31,325 bases of DNA. Origin: Hyphomicrobiales bacterium (GTDB taxonomy: Bacteria; Pseudomonadota; Alphaproteobacteria; Rhizobiales; JALURZ01). Within the stretch, counting starts at the first letter, position 1; each line of letters opens with the position of its first letter. The notes below the pieces were generated by a model. The model did no database searches. It worked only from the letters and a program-made list of their open reading frames with translations, and was not told where the DNA came from. The DNA is taken from assembly GCA_027058735.1 (NCBI GenBank), contig JALURZ010000111.1, positions 1-31,325 on the forward strand, given 5' to 3'. Shown here one piece after another: positions 22,273-30,297 of this stretch. A program made the position numbers and the translations under genes.

Positions 22273-24585
22273 ATGCCCGCCAAGCCCACCGTCCCGGATA
22301 ACACGTTGTCGCGCGACATCTGGGATATGAAATACCGTCTCAGGGACGCCGGCGGCGATGTTGTCGACAAAACCGTTGAGGACACCTGGCGGCGGGTAGC
22401 CGGCGCGCTGGCCGCGCCCGAATTGCCCGGCGAACGGTCCCGCTGGCAGCGGCGGTTTTACGCCGCCATGAAAGACTACCGGTTTCTGCCGGGCGGGCGC
22501 ATTCTCGCCGGGGCGGGGGCGCAGCGCCGGGTCACCTTGTTCAATTGTTTTGTCATGGGCGGACTGTCCGATGACATGACGGGCATTTTCGACGCCCTGA
22601 AGGAAGCCGCGCTGACCTTGCAGCAGGGGGGCGGCATCGGCCAGGACTTTTCGAGCCTGCGTCCGGCCGGCGCACCGGTCAAGGGCGTGGGCGCGGATGC
22701 GTCCGGCCCGGTCAGTTTCATGGATATCTGGGATGCCATGTGCCGCACCATCATGTCAGCGGGCTCGCGGCGCGGCGCCATGATGGCGACCCTGGCCTGC
22801 GATCACCCGGACATCGAAGCCTTTATCGAGGCCAAGCGCGACAAGGCCCGCCTGCGCATGTTCAACCTGTCGGTGCTGGTGAGCGACGCCTTTCTGGAGG
22901 CGGTGCGGGCCAATGCCGACTGGCCGCTCAAATTCGCCGGCAGGATCCATCGCACCGTCAACGCGCGCATGTTGTGGGAGCGCATCATGCGCTCGGCCTA
23001 TGACTATGCCGAACCCGGGGTGATCTTTATCGACCGGGTCAATGCGCGCAACAATCTCAACTACTGCGAGACCATCAACGCCACCAATCCGTGCGGCGAA
23101 CAGCCGCTGCCGCCCTATGGGGCCTGTCTGCTGGGCTCGATCAATCTGGCCGCCCTTGTCACCAGCCCGTTCACCGACAAGGCGGCGCTCGATCTTGGCG
23201 CCTTGCGCAAACTGGTTGGCGATGCGGTGCGCGCATTGGACAATGTGATCGATATCTCGCGCTATCCGCTGGCGGCGCAGAAACACGAAGCCCATGCCAA
23301 ACGGCGCATCGGCCTGGGGCTGACCGGCCTTGGCGATGCGCTCATATTGTGCCGCGAGCGCTATGGCAGCGAGAGCGCCGCGGCGCTGGCGGCGGGCTGG
23401 ATGCGCGAGATCCAGCATGCGGCCTATGTCACCAGTGCGGCGCTTGCGGACGAAAAGGGCGCTTTTGCGCTGTTTGACCGCGATGCGCTGCTGGCTTCGC
23501 CGGGCATTGCCGGACTGCCGGCGAAACTGCGCGCGCGGATTGCGAAATCCGGGCTGCGCAATGCGCTGCTCACCACGATCGCGCCCACCGGCACGATTTC
23601 GCTGTTCGCCGGCAATGTTTCAAGCGGCATCGAGCCGGTGTTCGCGAACTCCTATGAACGCACGATTTTGATGCCCGATGGCGGCAGATGCTCTGAAACC
23701 GTGACCGATTTCGCCTATCGGCGCTATCTGGAGACGTTCGGCGCGGATGCACCCCTGCCGGACTATTTCGTCACCGCCCAGACCCTGAAGCCGGGCGACC
23801 ATCTGCGCATGCAGGGCGCGCTGCAGCCCTATGTGGACAGCGCCATATCCAAGACCATCAACTGCCCGGCGGATATTTCGTTTGAGGATTTCACATCGAT
23901 CTATCTCGATGCCTATGATCTCGGCCTCAAGGGCTGCACCGCGTTCCGCCCCAACGAGGTGACCGGCGCGGTGCTGAGCGCGCAATCGGAACAGGGCGGC
24001 GGATCGGCGCAGGAAAGCCTGGCGCTTGCCGCACCGGCGCCCCCGGCGTCCAGCGGCGATGTGGTCTATATGAAACAGCCGCTGGAGCGCCACGCCACCC
24101 TGCCCGGTTTCACCTACAAGATCCGCTGGCCGGATTCGAGCCACGCCATATACATCACCCTCAACGACATCATCCAGGACGGCCACCGCCGCCCCTTCGA
24201 GATTTTCATCAACTCCAAGAACATGGAACACTACGCCTGGACCGTGGCGCTGACACGCATGATTTCGGCGGTGTTCCGGCGTGGCGGGGATGTCAGTTTT
24301 GTCGTGGAGGAACTCAAGGCCGTGTTCGATCCGCGCGGGGGGCAATGGATGGACGGGCGCTATGTGCCAAGCCTGCTGGCGGCGATCGGCGATGTGGTCG
24401 AGCGCCACATGATCGACACCGGGTTTCTGGCCGAACCGGGCTCGCGCGGCGACAGCAGCGGCGATCTGCAACGGCTCGCCGGGCAGGGGGCGCTCAAATA
24501 CTGCCCCAAATGCGATGCCCGCGCGCTGGTGTTCCAGGAAGGGTGCCACACCTGTCTTTCCTGCGGCTATTCCAAATGCAGTTGA
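22273..24585 (+). CDS. nrdJ: Adenosylcobalamin-dependent (class II) ribonucleotide reductase
   Basis: This enzyme reduces ribonucleotides to deoxyribonucleotides using a cobalamin-made radical and needs no oxygen or small subunit. The protein (770 residues from 22273) has the substrate-binding FLPGGRILAGAG and LQQGGGIGQDFS blocks, the radical-Cys motif NPCGEQPLPPYGACLLGSIN, the PTGTISLFAGNVSSGIEPVF finger, a TSCPD-like domain (FTYKIRWPDSSHAIYITLND) and a Cys-rich tail with CPKC and CxxCGYSKC that would shuttle electrons. No N-terminal ATP-cone is evident. Start uncertain: a TTG at 22204 with AGGA seven bases upstream would add 23 residues. It implies the cell makes or imports cobalamin, matching the queG call. 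Confidence 0.93.
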   Translation: MPAKPTVPDNTLSRDIWDMKYRLRDAGGDVVDKTVEDTWRRVAGALAAPELPGERSRWQRRFYAAMKDYRFLPGGRILAGAGAQRRVTLFNCFVMGGLSDDMTGIFDALKEAALTLQQGGGIGQDFSSLRPAGAPVKGVGADASGPVSFMDIWDAMCRTIMSAGSRRGAMMATLACDHPDIEAFIEAKRDKARLRMFNLSVLVSDAFLEAVRANADWPLKFAGRIHRTVNARMLWERIMRSAYDYAEPGVIFIDRVNARNNLNYCETINATNPCGEQPLPPYGACLLGSINLAALVTSPFTDKAALDLGALRKLVGDAVRALDNVIDISRYPLAAQKHEAHAKRRIGLGLTGLGDALILCRERYGSESAAALAAGWMREIQHAAYVTSAALADEKGAFALFDRDALLASPGIAGLPAKLRARIAKSGLRNALLTTIAPTGTISLFAGNVSSGIEPVFANSYERTILMPDGGRCSETVTDFAYRRYLETFGADAPLPDYFVTAQTLKPGDHLRMQGALQPYVDSAISKTINCPADISFEDFTSIYLDAYDLGLKGCTAFRPNEVTGAVLSAQSEQGGGSAQESLALAAPAPPASSGDVVYMKQPLERHATLPGFTYKIRWPDSSHAIYITLNDIIQDGHRRPFEIFINSKNMEHYAWTVALTRMISAVFRRGGDVSFVVEELKAVFDPRGGQWMDGRYVPSLLAAIGDVVERHMIDTGFLAEPGSRGDSSGDLQRLAGQGALKYCPKCDARALVFQEGCHTCLSCGYSKCS

Positions 24586-24634
24586 GCGGGTGCGCGCGAA
24601 TTGAAGGCGGTTGACGGAACAGACTGAATGTTCT

Positions 24635-25045
24635 ATGTTTGTTCTCATGCTTGATGATCCCGCCCGAAGCCGAAACTATCCCTGCCTGGTGACCAACGGA
24701 ACGCCGGTCAGCCGGCGGTTCCACTATTGGACCGGCGCGTCCGGCGCCCGTTATCTCCATTCCGTGTTCGCGATCGAGGAGACGCCGGTGTTTGACCGCG
24801 CGGTTTTTGTGATCGCCAGGCGGATTGATGCGGACCGTCACGATGCGCTGGCCGTGGGGCGGTTCGGGGAGGGGGCACCGGCGGGATATGACGCCGGTCT
24901 GCTGGCCCGGCTTGCCCGCGAGGGCGCTGATGAAGTGCATCTTCATCTGCTGGCTGACAGCGACTGGGAGGCGGCGCGGATCGTTGCGGATCTGGCGGCG
25001 GGTCAGGACTGCGCGGAATTTGTTGCCGCGGGCTGTATTCTGTAA
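24635..25045 (+). CDS. Conserved hypothetical protein downstream of nrdJ
   Basis: A 136-residue protein starting MFVLMLDDPARSRNYPCLV, mixed alpha-beta, with no signal peptide or membrane segment and only two cysteines. The first half (FHYWTGASGARYLHSVFAIE) is aromatic-rich; the second half reads as two helices around VHLHLLADSDWEAARIVADL. I do not recognise a named domain. It sits 49 bases after nrdJ and before a SPOUT methyltransferase gene, an order I believe recurs in alphaproteobacteria, so a shared transcript is likely. A TTG at 24611 would add eight residues; neither start has a good ribosome site. Confidence 0.7.
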   Translation: MFVLMLDDPARSRNYPCLVTNGTPVSRRFHYWTGASGARYLHSVFAIEETPVFDRAVFVIARRIDADRHDALAVGRFGEGAPAGYDAGLLARLAREGADEVHLHLLADSDWEAARIVADLAAGQDCAEFVAAGCIL

Positions 25046-25168
25046 CACACTTCAGGCCTGTTCCGGCGCGGGCCGGAGCGGCGGCTGCGCGTTTGTCGCA
25101 GCACTGTTCGCCTGGCCCGCGCGCTTAAAAAAAAACGCCCGCGTGCGTGTGAAAATGAGGGTGGCATT

Positions 25169-25690
25169 TTGCGGGGATATTTCGCCATCGGGGCCGAACG
25201 GATCTCCAAACCGCTCAATCTGGGCAATCTGATTCGCTCCGCCCATGCGTTCGGCGCCAGTTTCGTGTTCACGGTCGATGCCCACCACAAGATCGCCGCG
25301 TCCGTGTCCGATACCTCGCACACGCCGGAACATGTGCCCTATTTTCCCTGGGCCGATGCCGGCCAGATGCACCTGCCCGACGGCTGCCTGCTGGTTGGCA
25401 TCGAGCTGATCGATGGCGCGATCGACCTTCCGGCGTTTCATCATCCACCGCGCGCGGCCTACATCCTGGGGCCTGAACGCGGCGAATTGTCCCAAGATAT
25501 GCTGAGGCGCTGCGACCATGTGATCGCGATCCCGACGCGCTTTTCCATCAATATGGCGGTGGCGGGCGCCATCGTCATGTATGACCGGGTCCGCACGTTG
25601 GGATGGTTTCCGCCGCGCCCGCTCGTTCCCGGCGGGCAGAGCGCCGGCAGGCCGGTTCCGGCGTCCCATGGGGCGGGGAACGGACCCTGA
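25169..25690 (+). CDS. TrmH/SpoU-family (SPOUT) RNA 2'-O-methyltransferase
   Basis: This 173-residue protein has the three SPOUT motifs: LNLGNLIRSAHAFGASFVF (motif 1), AYILGPERGELS (motif 2) and IPTRFSINMAVAGAIVMYDR (motif 3), which form the SAM-binding trefoil knot. It methylates the ribose of a tRNA or rRNA nucleotide; the target is unknown. The start is TTG at 25169: no ATG or GTG lies in frame upstream, GAGG sits eight bases before it, and MRGYFAIG is where family members usually begin. Upstream lies an A9 tract (25127-25135). The Pro/Gly-rich tail (last 25 residues) is not conserved. Confidence 0.9.
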   Translation: MRGYFAIGAERISKPLNLGNLIRSAHAFGASFVFTVDAHHKIAASVSDTSHTPEHVPYFPWADAGQMHLPDGCLLVGIELIDGAIDLPAFHHPPRAAYILGPERGELSQDMLRRCDHVIAIPTRFSINMAVAGAIVMYDRVRTLGWFPPRPLVPGGQSAGRPVPASHGAGNGP

Positions 25691-25872
25691 GCCTCGTTGC
25701 GGGGGCAGGCCGGTGCGGTGCCCTTGAAACTTCGGGGCGTCAAACCCAGTTCGTTTGTTGCCGCCAGGCTCAGCGACGCCGGCTGCAAAACGACTGCGGG
25801 AAACGATAAATTTGATGTTTCATCTTGAACAATATATTCACTATGGCATCCTGTCGTCCGGGGGCCACTAGA

Positions 25873-26412
25873 ATGAAGAAATTGCGCATCATTTCGGGTT
25901 TGGCGCAGGGCGGCGGCTTGGCGCTGGCCCTGCTTGGCGCGCTGGCCGGGCCGGCGGCCGGCCAGGCCAAGCCGGAATTGCTCGGCACCTATGCGGACTG
26001 GGATGCCTATATCCTGCAGGGATCGAAAGGGCCGGTGTGCTATGTCAGCTCACAGCCGGTCTCAACGGTGATGAGCCGCAAGGCGGCGAGACGCGGTCCG
26101 GCCTATCTGCTGATCACGTTCCGCCCGAAAGCCAACGTGGCCAACGAAGTCAGCGTCCTCACGGGCTATCCGTACCGCAAGGACAGCATCGTGGAAGCGA
26201 CCATCGACAAGACGAAATTCGAAATGTATACCGTTGCCGACAGCGCCTGGGTGCAGAAGCGCAGCGATGAAAGAAGAATGGTGCAGGCGATGAGGAAGGG
26301 CAGCACGCTGATTATCAAGGGCGTATCAGGCCGCGGCACCAGGACCACCGATACCTATTCTCTCGATGGTATCAGCGCAGCCCTCGATGAACTGCAGAAA
26401 AACTGCAAGTGA
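25873..26412 (+). CDS. IalB-like exported protein (invasion-associated locus B family)
   Basis: This 179-residue protein has a signal peptide (MKKLRIISGLAQGG plus a hydrophobic core, likely cleaved after PAAGQA). The mature part looks like the IalB domain: YADWDAYILQ, CYVSSQPV, and a C-terminal Gly-Thr-rich strand pair (VKGVSGRGTRTTDTYSLDG), with Cys near each end (GPVCYV and KNCK) that may pair. IalB was named in Bartonella but the family is common in free-living alphaproteobacteria with no proven role. The ATG at 25873 follows an AT-rich stretch (25806-25850) that probably holds its promoter. It precedes rlmN by about 65 bases. Confidence 0.8.
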   Translation: MKKLRIISGLAQGGGLALALLGALAGPAAGQAKPELLGTYADWDAYILQGSKGPVCYVSSQPVSTVMSRKAARRGPAYLLITFRPKANVANEVSVLTGYPYRKDSIVEATIDKTKFEMYTVADSAWVQKRSDERRMVQAMRKGSTLIIKGVSGRGTRTTDTYSLDGISAALDELQKNCK

Positions 26413-26478
26413 TCATCGCCGGTCCGGACGGCGGGAGCGGTCCGGCGTGACGTGAATTTGAAAATAAAGCACGCGCAG

Positions 26479-27717
26479 ATGGCTGAACCGACCGACCCCG
26501 CCGCCACGGCTTCAGCGCGTGCGCCGCAGGCCGCAAGGCAACCGCTTGCCGGTCTGGATCGCGGCGAACTGGGGGCCTTTCTGGGCCGGCTCGGCGTTGC
26601 GGAAAAGGCGGCCCCCATGCGGGCCAACCAGATCTGGAACTGGCTTTATGCGCGCGGCGCGCGTGATTTCGGCGCCATGACCACCCTGTCGAAAGATCTG
26701 CGCGAAGCGCTCGCCCAGCGCGCCAGCCTGCGCCGCCCGGAAATTATGCGCGAACGCCAATCGAGCGACGGCACGCGCAAGTGGCTGCTGCGCCTCGACC
26801 CGGAAGAAGCCGGGCGAAAGCCCGCTGAAATCGAAACAGTCTATATTCCCGAGGAAGATCGCGGCACTTTGTGCATATCAAGCCAGGTCGGCTGCACCCT
26901 GACCTGCAGTTTCTGCCACACCGGCACCCAGCGCCTGGTGCGCAACCTGAGCGCCGGTGAAATTCTGGCCCAGATCCTGGTGGCCCGCGATGCGCTGGGG
27001 GAATGGCCGCACGCTTCGCCCACGCCAGACCGGGCCGGCGCGCCCCGGCGCAGGATCACCAATGTCGTGGTGATGGGCATGGGTGAGCCTTTGTATAATT
27101 TCGACAACGTCAAGAAAGCGCTGCTGATCGCGTCCGACGATGCCGGGCTGGCGATTTCGAAACGCCGGATCACCCTGTCCACCAGTGGCGTGGTGCCGAT
27201 GATGCGGCGCTGCGGCGAGGAAATCGGCGTGATGCTCGCGGTTTCCCTGCATGGGGTGAGGGATGAGGTGCGCGACCGGCTGGTGCCGATCAACCGCAAA
27301 TTTCCCATTGCCCGGCTGATGGAGGCCTGCCGCACCTATCCCCGGGTCTCCAACACGCGGCGCATTACCTTTGAATATGTCATGCTGCGCGACATCAATG
27401 ACACAGCCGATGACGCGCGCGCGCTGGTTGGCCTGCTTGCCGGCATTCCCGCCAAGATCAACCTGATCCCGTTCAATCCGTGGCCCGGATCGCCCTATGA
27501 ATGCTCGCCCTGGGAGCGCATCGAACGGTTTGCCGAAATCGTCAACCGGGCGGGCTATGCAAGCCCCATCCGCGCGCCGCGCGGCCGCGATATCATGGCG
27601 GCCTGCGGCCAGTTGAAATCCCGGTCCAGGCGCGTCCGCGCACCCGAAGCAGCGCCGGGCGAGCCGGACGCCCGGAACCCGGTTCGCGGTCAGCGCCTCA
27701 ACCCAGCTCGCCGATGA
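26479..27717 (+). CDS. rlmN: 23S rRNA (adenine-C2)-methyltransferase RlmN
   Basis: RlmN is a radical-SAM enzyme that methylates C2 of A2503 in 23S rRNA and A37 in some tRNAs. The protein (412 residues from 26479) has the Fe-S motif CTLTCSFC, the cysteine in LCISSQ just before it (the counterpart of E. coli C118), NVVVMGMGEPLYN, and the methyl-carrying Cys in IMAACGQL near the C-terminus. A GTG at 26452 could add nine residues. The last 30 or so residues are basic and poorly conserved, and their codons overlap by 20 bases the end of the convergent hydrolase gene. Confidence 0.95.
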   Translation: MAEPTDPAATASARAPQAARQPLAGLDRGELGAFLGRLGVAEKAAPMRANQIWNWLYARGARDFGAMTTLSKDLREALAQRASLRRPEIMRERQSSDGTRKWLLRLDPEEAGRKPAEIETVYIPEEDRGTLCISSQVGCTLTCSFCHTGTQRLVRNLSAGEILAQILVARDALGEWPHASPTPDRAGAPRRRITNVVVMGMGEPLYNFDNVKKALLIASDDAGLAISKRRITLSTSGVVPMMRRCGEEIGVMLAVSLHGVRDEVRDRLVPINRKFPIARLMEACRTYPRVSNTRRITFEYVMLRDINDTADDARALVGLLAGIPAKINLIPFNPWPGSPYECSPWERIERFAEIVNRAGYASPIRAPRGRDIMAACGQLKSRSRRVRAPEAAPGEPDARNPVRGQRLNPARR

Positions 27718-28462
27718 GCCCCAGCATGCGGGCGATATCGCCCTTGCGCGACAGCCGGTGATCGCCATCGCCGATAAGGGTGAGCGCCGCGCCGGCGCCT
27801 GTCAGCCGGTCCATCACCGCAAGCGCGTGGCGCCAGGGCACGTCCGGGTCGTTCATGCCCTGCATGATGCGCACCGGGCAGCCGGCATCGATGGGCGCAT
27901 CGAGCAGCAGATGATCGCGGCCCTCTTCTATAAACGCCCCGGTGATGGGATAGTGGCCATCGCCATAGGCGGACGGGCGCATATAGACCCCGGTCTCCTT
28001 GATCTGCGCGCGCGCCGCATCGCCGATCGCGTTCCAGACCAGCCGCTCGGTCATGTCGACCGCCGGGGCGATCAGCACCAGGCCCTGAATGCGGCTTTCG
28101 CCGCGCCAGCGGTGTTCGCGGGCCAGCAAAAGCGCCAGCCATCCCCCCATGCTCGAGCCGACGAGGATTTGCGGCCCCTCGGTCAGGCGATCGAGAACCA
28201 GGCGGGCTTCCCCCAGCCATTTGCCGATCGTGCCGTCGCCAAAATCGCCGCCCGAGCGCCCGTGGCCCGAATAATCGAACCGCACGCAGGACCGCCCCTG
28301 GCGCGCCGCCCACCGGTCGAGCGCCGCCGCCTTGGCGCCGTCCATTGACGACTTGAAGCCGCCAAGCCAGACGACGCCTGCCCGGCGCGTGCCGGGGGCG
28401 GCGGCACGCGCTTCACAGGCGATCCGTTCGCCGGAAGCATTGATGAGCGGTTTGCGGGTCAT
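27698..28462 (-). CDS. Alpha/beta hydrolase, ABHD10-like
   Basis: This 254-residue alpha/beta hydrolase has the oxyanion strand VVWLGGFKSSMDG, the motif FDYSGHGRSGG, the nucleophile elbow LVGSSMGGW (Ser at about 104), the acid in GMNDPDVPW and the catalytic His in GDGDHRLS. The spacing and FDYSGHGRS string recall ABHD10, a mitochondrial thioesterase/esterase with alphaproteobacterial relatives. The natural substrate is unknown; acyl-thioester or glucuronide ester cleavage is known for ABHD10. It converges on rlmN with a 20-base overlap of the coding ends. Confidence 0.87.
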   Translation of the reverse strand: MTRKPLINASGERIACEARAAAPGTRRAGVVWLGGFKSSMDGAKAAALDRWAARQGRSCVRFDYSGHGRSGGDFGDGTIGKWLGEARLVLDRLTEGPQILVGSSMGGWLALLLAREHRWRGESRIQGLVLIAPAVDMTERLVWNAIGDAARAQIKETGVYMRPSAYGDGHYPITGAFIEEGRDHLLLDAPIDAGCPVRIMQGMNDPDVPWRHALAVMDRLTGAGAALTLIGDGDHRLSRKGDIARMLGLIGELG

Positions 28463-28668
28463 GACACAGGCCGGGTTGAGGCGAATTGCCGCATCTTTCA
28501 GGCAGCACGGTGCGGTGCGCCGGTTTTTCGCGCGCGGCCCTATAAGCGCCCTTATTTCTTGACTTCTATACGGTTCTTAACGACTTTATGCCATATGTGG
28601 CCGGCGGGCGTGGCGGGCCGGATTGGGCTTCACGCGCGCCAGGCTTGGACCAACAGGAAAAACAGCAA

Positions 28669-28686
28669 GAGGAGTAACAAAAAATC
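28669..28686 (+). promoter_or_regulatory. Ribosome binding site and AUC start region of infC
   Basis: GAGGAG at 28669-28674 is nine bases before ATC at 28684-28686, in frame with infC. An in-frame TAA at 28675-28677 excludes any earlier start. The first ATG (28699) is 24 bases from the SD, too far for good initiation. Confidence 0.7.
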
Positions 28687-29220
28687 GGACGCAGACCAAT
28701 GCGCGCCATGCCGGCCCCGAAAGGCCCGCGCGCCAATGAGTTGATTGACGAGCCCGTTGTGGTCGTCATTGATGCAGAGGGAACCAATCTTGGAGAAATG
28801 AGCATAGACGACGCGCTGGAGGCGGCGCTCGACGCCGGGCTCGATCTGGTGGAGGTTTCGCCCAACATGAAGCCGCCTGTATGCAAGATCCTCGACTACG
28901 GCAAGTACAAGTATCAGGCACAAAAGAAGGCCAACGAGGCCCGCAAGAAGCAGAAGACGGTCGATGTCAAGGAAATCAAGATGCGGCCGAATATAGACAC
29001 CCACGATTACGATGTGAAAATGCGCGCCATAAAGCGTTTTTTCGAGGACGGCGACAAGGTCAAGGTGACCTTGCGGTTCCGCGGCCGCGAAATGGCGCAT
29101 CAGGACCTCGGCGCCAAGCTGCTGCAGAAAGTGCGCGCGGAGACCGAAGGCATTGCCAAGGTCGAATCCCATCCGAAAATCGAAGGCCGTCTCATGGTCA
29201 TGGTGCTGGCGCCTCTGTAA
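28684..29220 (+). CDS. infC: Translation initiation factor IF-3, probable AUC start
   Basis: IF-3 binds the 30S subunit, keeps subunits apart and rejects non-canonical start codons and initiator mismatches. The protein (178 residues) has both domains: the N-terminal one with LIDEPVVVVIDAEG and DLVEVSPNMKPPVCKILDYG, the Lys-rich linker (QKKANEARKKQK), and the C-terminal one with VKVTLRFRGREMAH. I start at ATC 28684 because it is correctly spaced from GAGGAG and restores the conserved N-terminal RRP..AP..GPR.N pattern; the ATG at 28699 would give 173 residues. A rare start lets IF-3 repress its own synthesis, as known for AUU in E. coli. rpmI and rplT do not follow. Confidence 0.93.
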   Translation: MGRRPMRAMPAPKGPRANELIDEPVVVVIDAEGTNLGEMSIDDALEAALDAGLDLVEVSPNMKPPVCKILDYGKYKYQAQKKANEARKKQKTVDVKEIKMRPNIDTHDYDVKMRAIKRFFEDGDKVKVTLRFRGREMAHQDLGAKLLQKVRAETEGIAKVESHPKIEGRLMVMVLAPL

Positions 29221-29270
29221 TTCGTGATCCGCAGGCCGGGCGCGCTATCGCCCCACGAGGAACACGCCAC

Positions 29271-30284
29271 GTGAAACGACGAAACCTGATCCTCGCCGGC
29301 GTTCTTGCCGCGGTGCTCGTGGCCGCCGGGGTGCTGGCCTTTTATTTGTACGAGCGGCCTTCGGGCCTCGTAACCGTCCACCCCTACCGGGGTGTCGCGG
29401 TCGAGGCGGTCTATGCCACAGGCACGGTTGAGAGCGTTGGATCGATTGATGTCGCGCCGCTTGTGTCCGGCCATCTGGTCGAGGTTGTGAAAAAGGAAGG
29501 CGAACGGGTCGCGAAGGGCGATGTGCTGGCGCGCCTTGACGATCGCGAGGAACGCGCACGGGTGGGCGAACTGCAAGCCAAGGCGTCATATTATGCCGCC
29601 GAAGCCGAGCGGCGCGCGGTCCTGTTCAAACAAGGCACAATTGCCGCCAGCGCCCGCGACCGGGCGATATTCGAGCGCGATGCATCGCGCAATGCGCTGG
29701 AGGCGGCGCGCGCGCGGCTTGCCGATCATGTGCTGCGCGCGCCGATCGATGGAATCGTGCTGCGGCGCGATGGCGATGTGGGCGATCTGGTGGCCGCGGG
29801 CAAGGTGATCTTCACGGTCGGCAAACTGTCGAGGCTGCGGGTCACGGCCGATGTCGATGAAGCCGATATCCTGCGTATCGCGCCGGACCAGCGCGCGGTG
29901 ATCCGCGCCGATGCGCTGCCCGATCAGGTGCTTGAGGGCAAGGTGAGCGAGATCACGCCGCTCGGCGATCCGGTCGCGCGCAGTTACCGGGTACGCGTCG
30001 TGCTGCCGCAAAAGACCAAACTTCTGGCCGGCATGACGGTCGAGGTGAACATCATCGTGCGCGAGGACAAGAGTGCCCTGCTCGTGCCGCAACAGGCCCT
30101 GGACGGCAGGGCGGTCTGGGTCGTGCGCCAGGGACGGGTCCATCGCCAGGCCATCGAGACCGGGACGGTCGGCAACGGGGCGGCCGAAATTCTGGACGGC
30201 CTCGGTGAGAACGATGTCGTTGTCCTGACCCGGCCAAAGCGGCTGCGCGAAGGCATGGCGCTGCGCAACATCATCGCCGAATAA
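29271..30284 (+). CDS. HlyD/MacA-type periplasmic adaptor protein
   Basis: This 337-residue membrane-fusion protein has an N-terminal signal-anchor (NLILAGVLAAVLVAAGVLAF, about residues 5-24), a barrel-sandwich lipoyl half VAPLVSGHLVEVVKKEGERV, a short alpha-hairpin (about 85-145), the second lipoyl half LRAPIDGIVLRRDGDVGDLV, and a beta-barrel plus membrane-proximal domain. The short hairpin suits an ABC-type pump. The start is GTG at 29271 with GAGGAAC upstream. A MacB/LolC-type permease gene begins 13 bases after its stop, so the pair forms an ABC exporter; substrate unknown. Confidence 0.9.
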   Translation: MKRRNLILAGVLAAVLVAAGVLAFYLYERPSGLVTVHPYRGVAVEAVYATGTVESVGSIDVAPLVSGHLVEVVKKEGERVAKGDVLARLDDREERARVGELQAKASYYAAEAERRAVLFKQGTIAASARDRAIFERDASRNALEAARARLADHVLRAPIDGIVLRRDGDVGDLVAAGKVIFTVGKLSRLRVTADVDEADILRIAPDQRAVIRADALPDQVLEGKVSEITPLGDPVARSYRVRVVLPQKTKLLAGMTVEVNIIVREDKSALLVPQQALDGRAVWVVRQGRVHRQAIETGTVGNGAAEILDGLGENDVVVLTRPKRLREGMALRNIIAE

Positions 30285-30297
30285 GGTTGCGGCCGGC

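Noticed and set aside
28881..29270. A 130-residue upstream extension of the adaptor protein through infC
   Set aside because: It overlaps the certain infC gene in another frame, and the GTG at 29271 has a good ribosome site directly before a signal-anchor.
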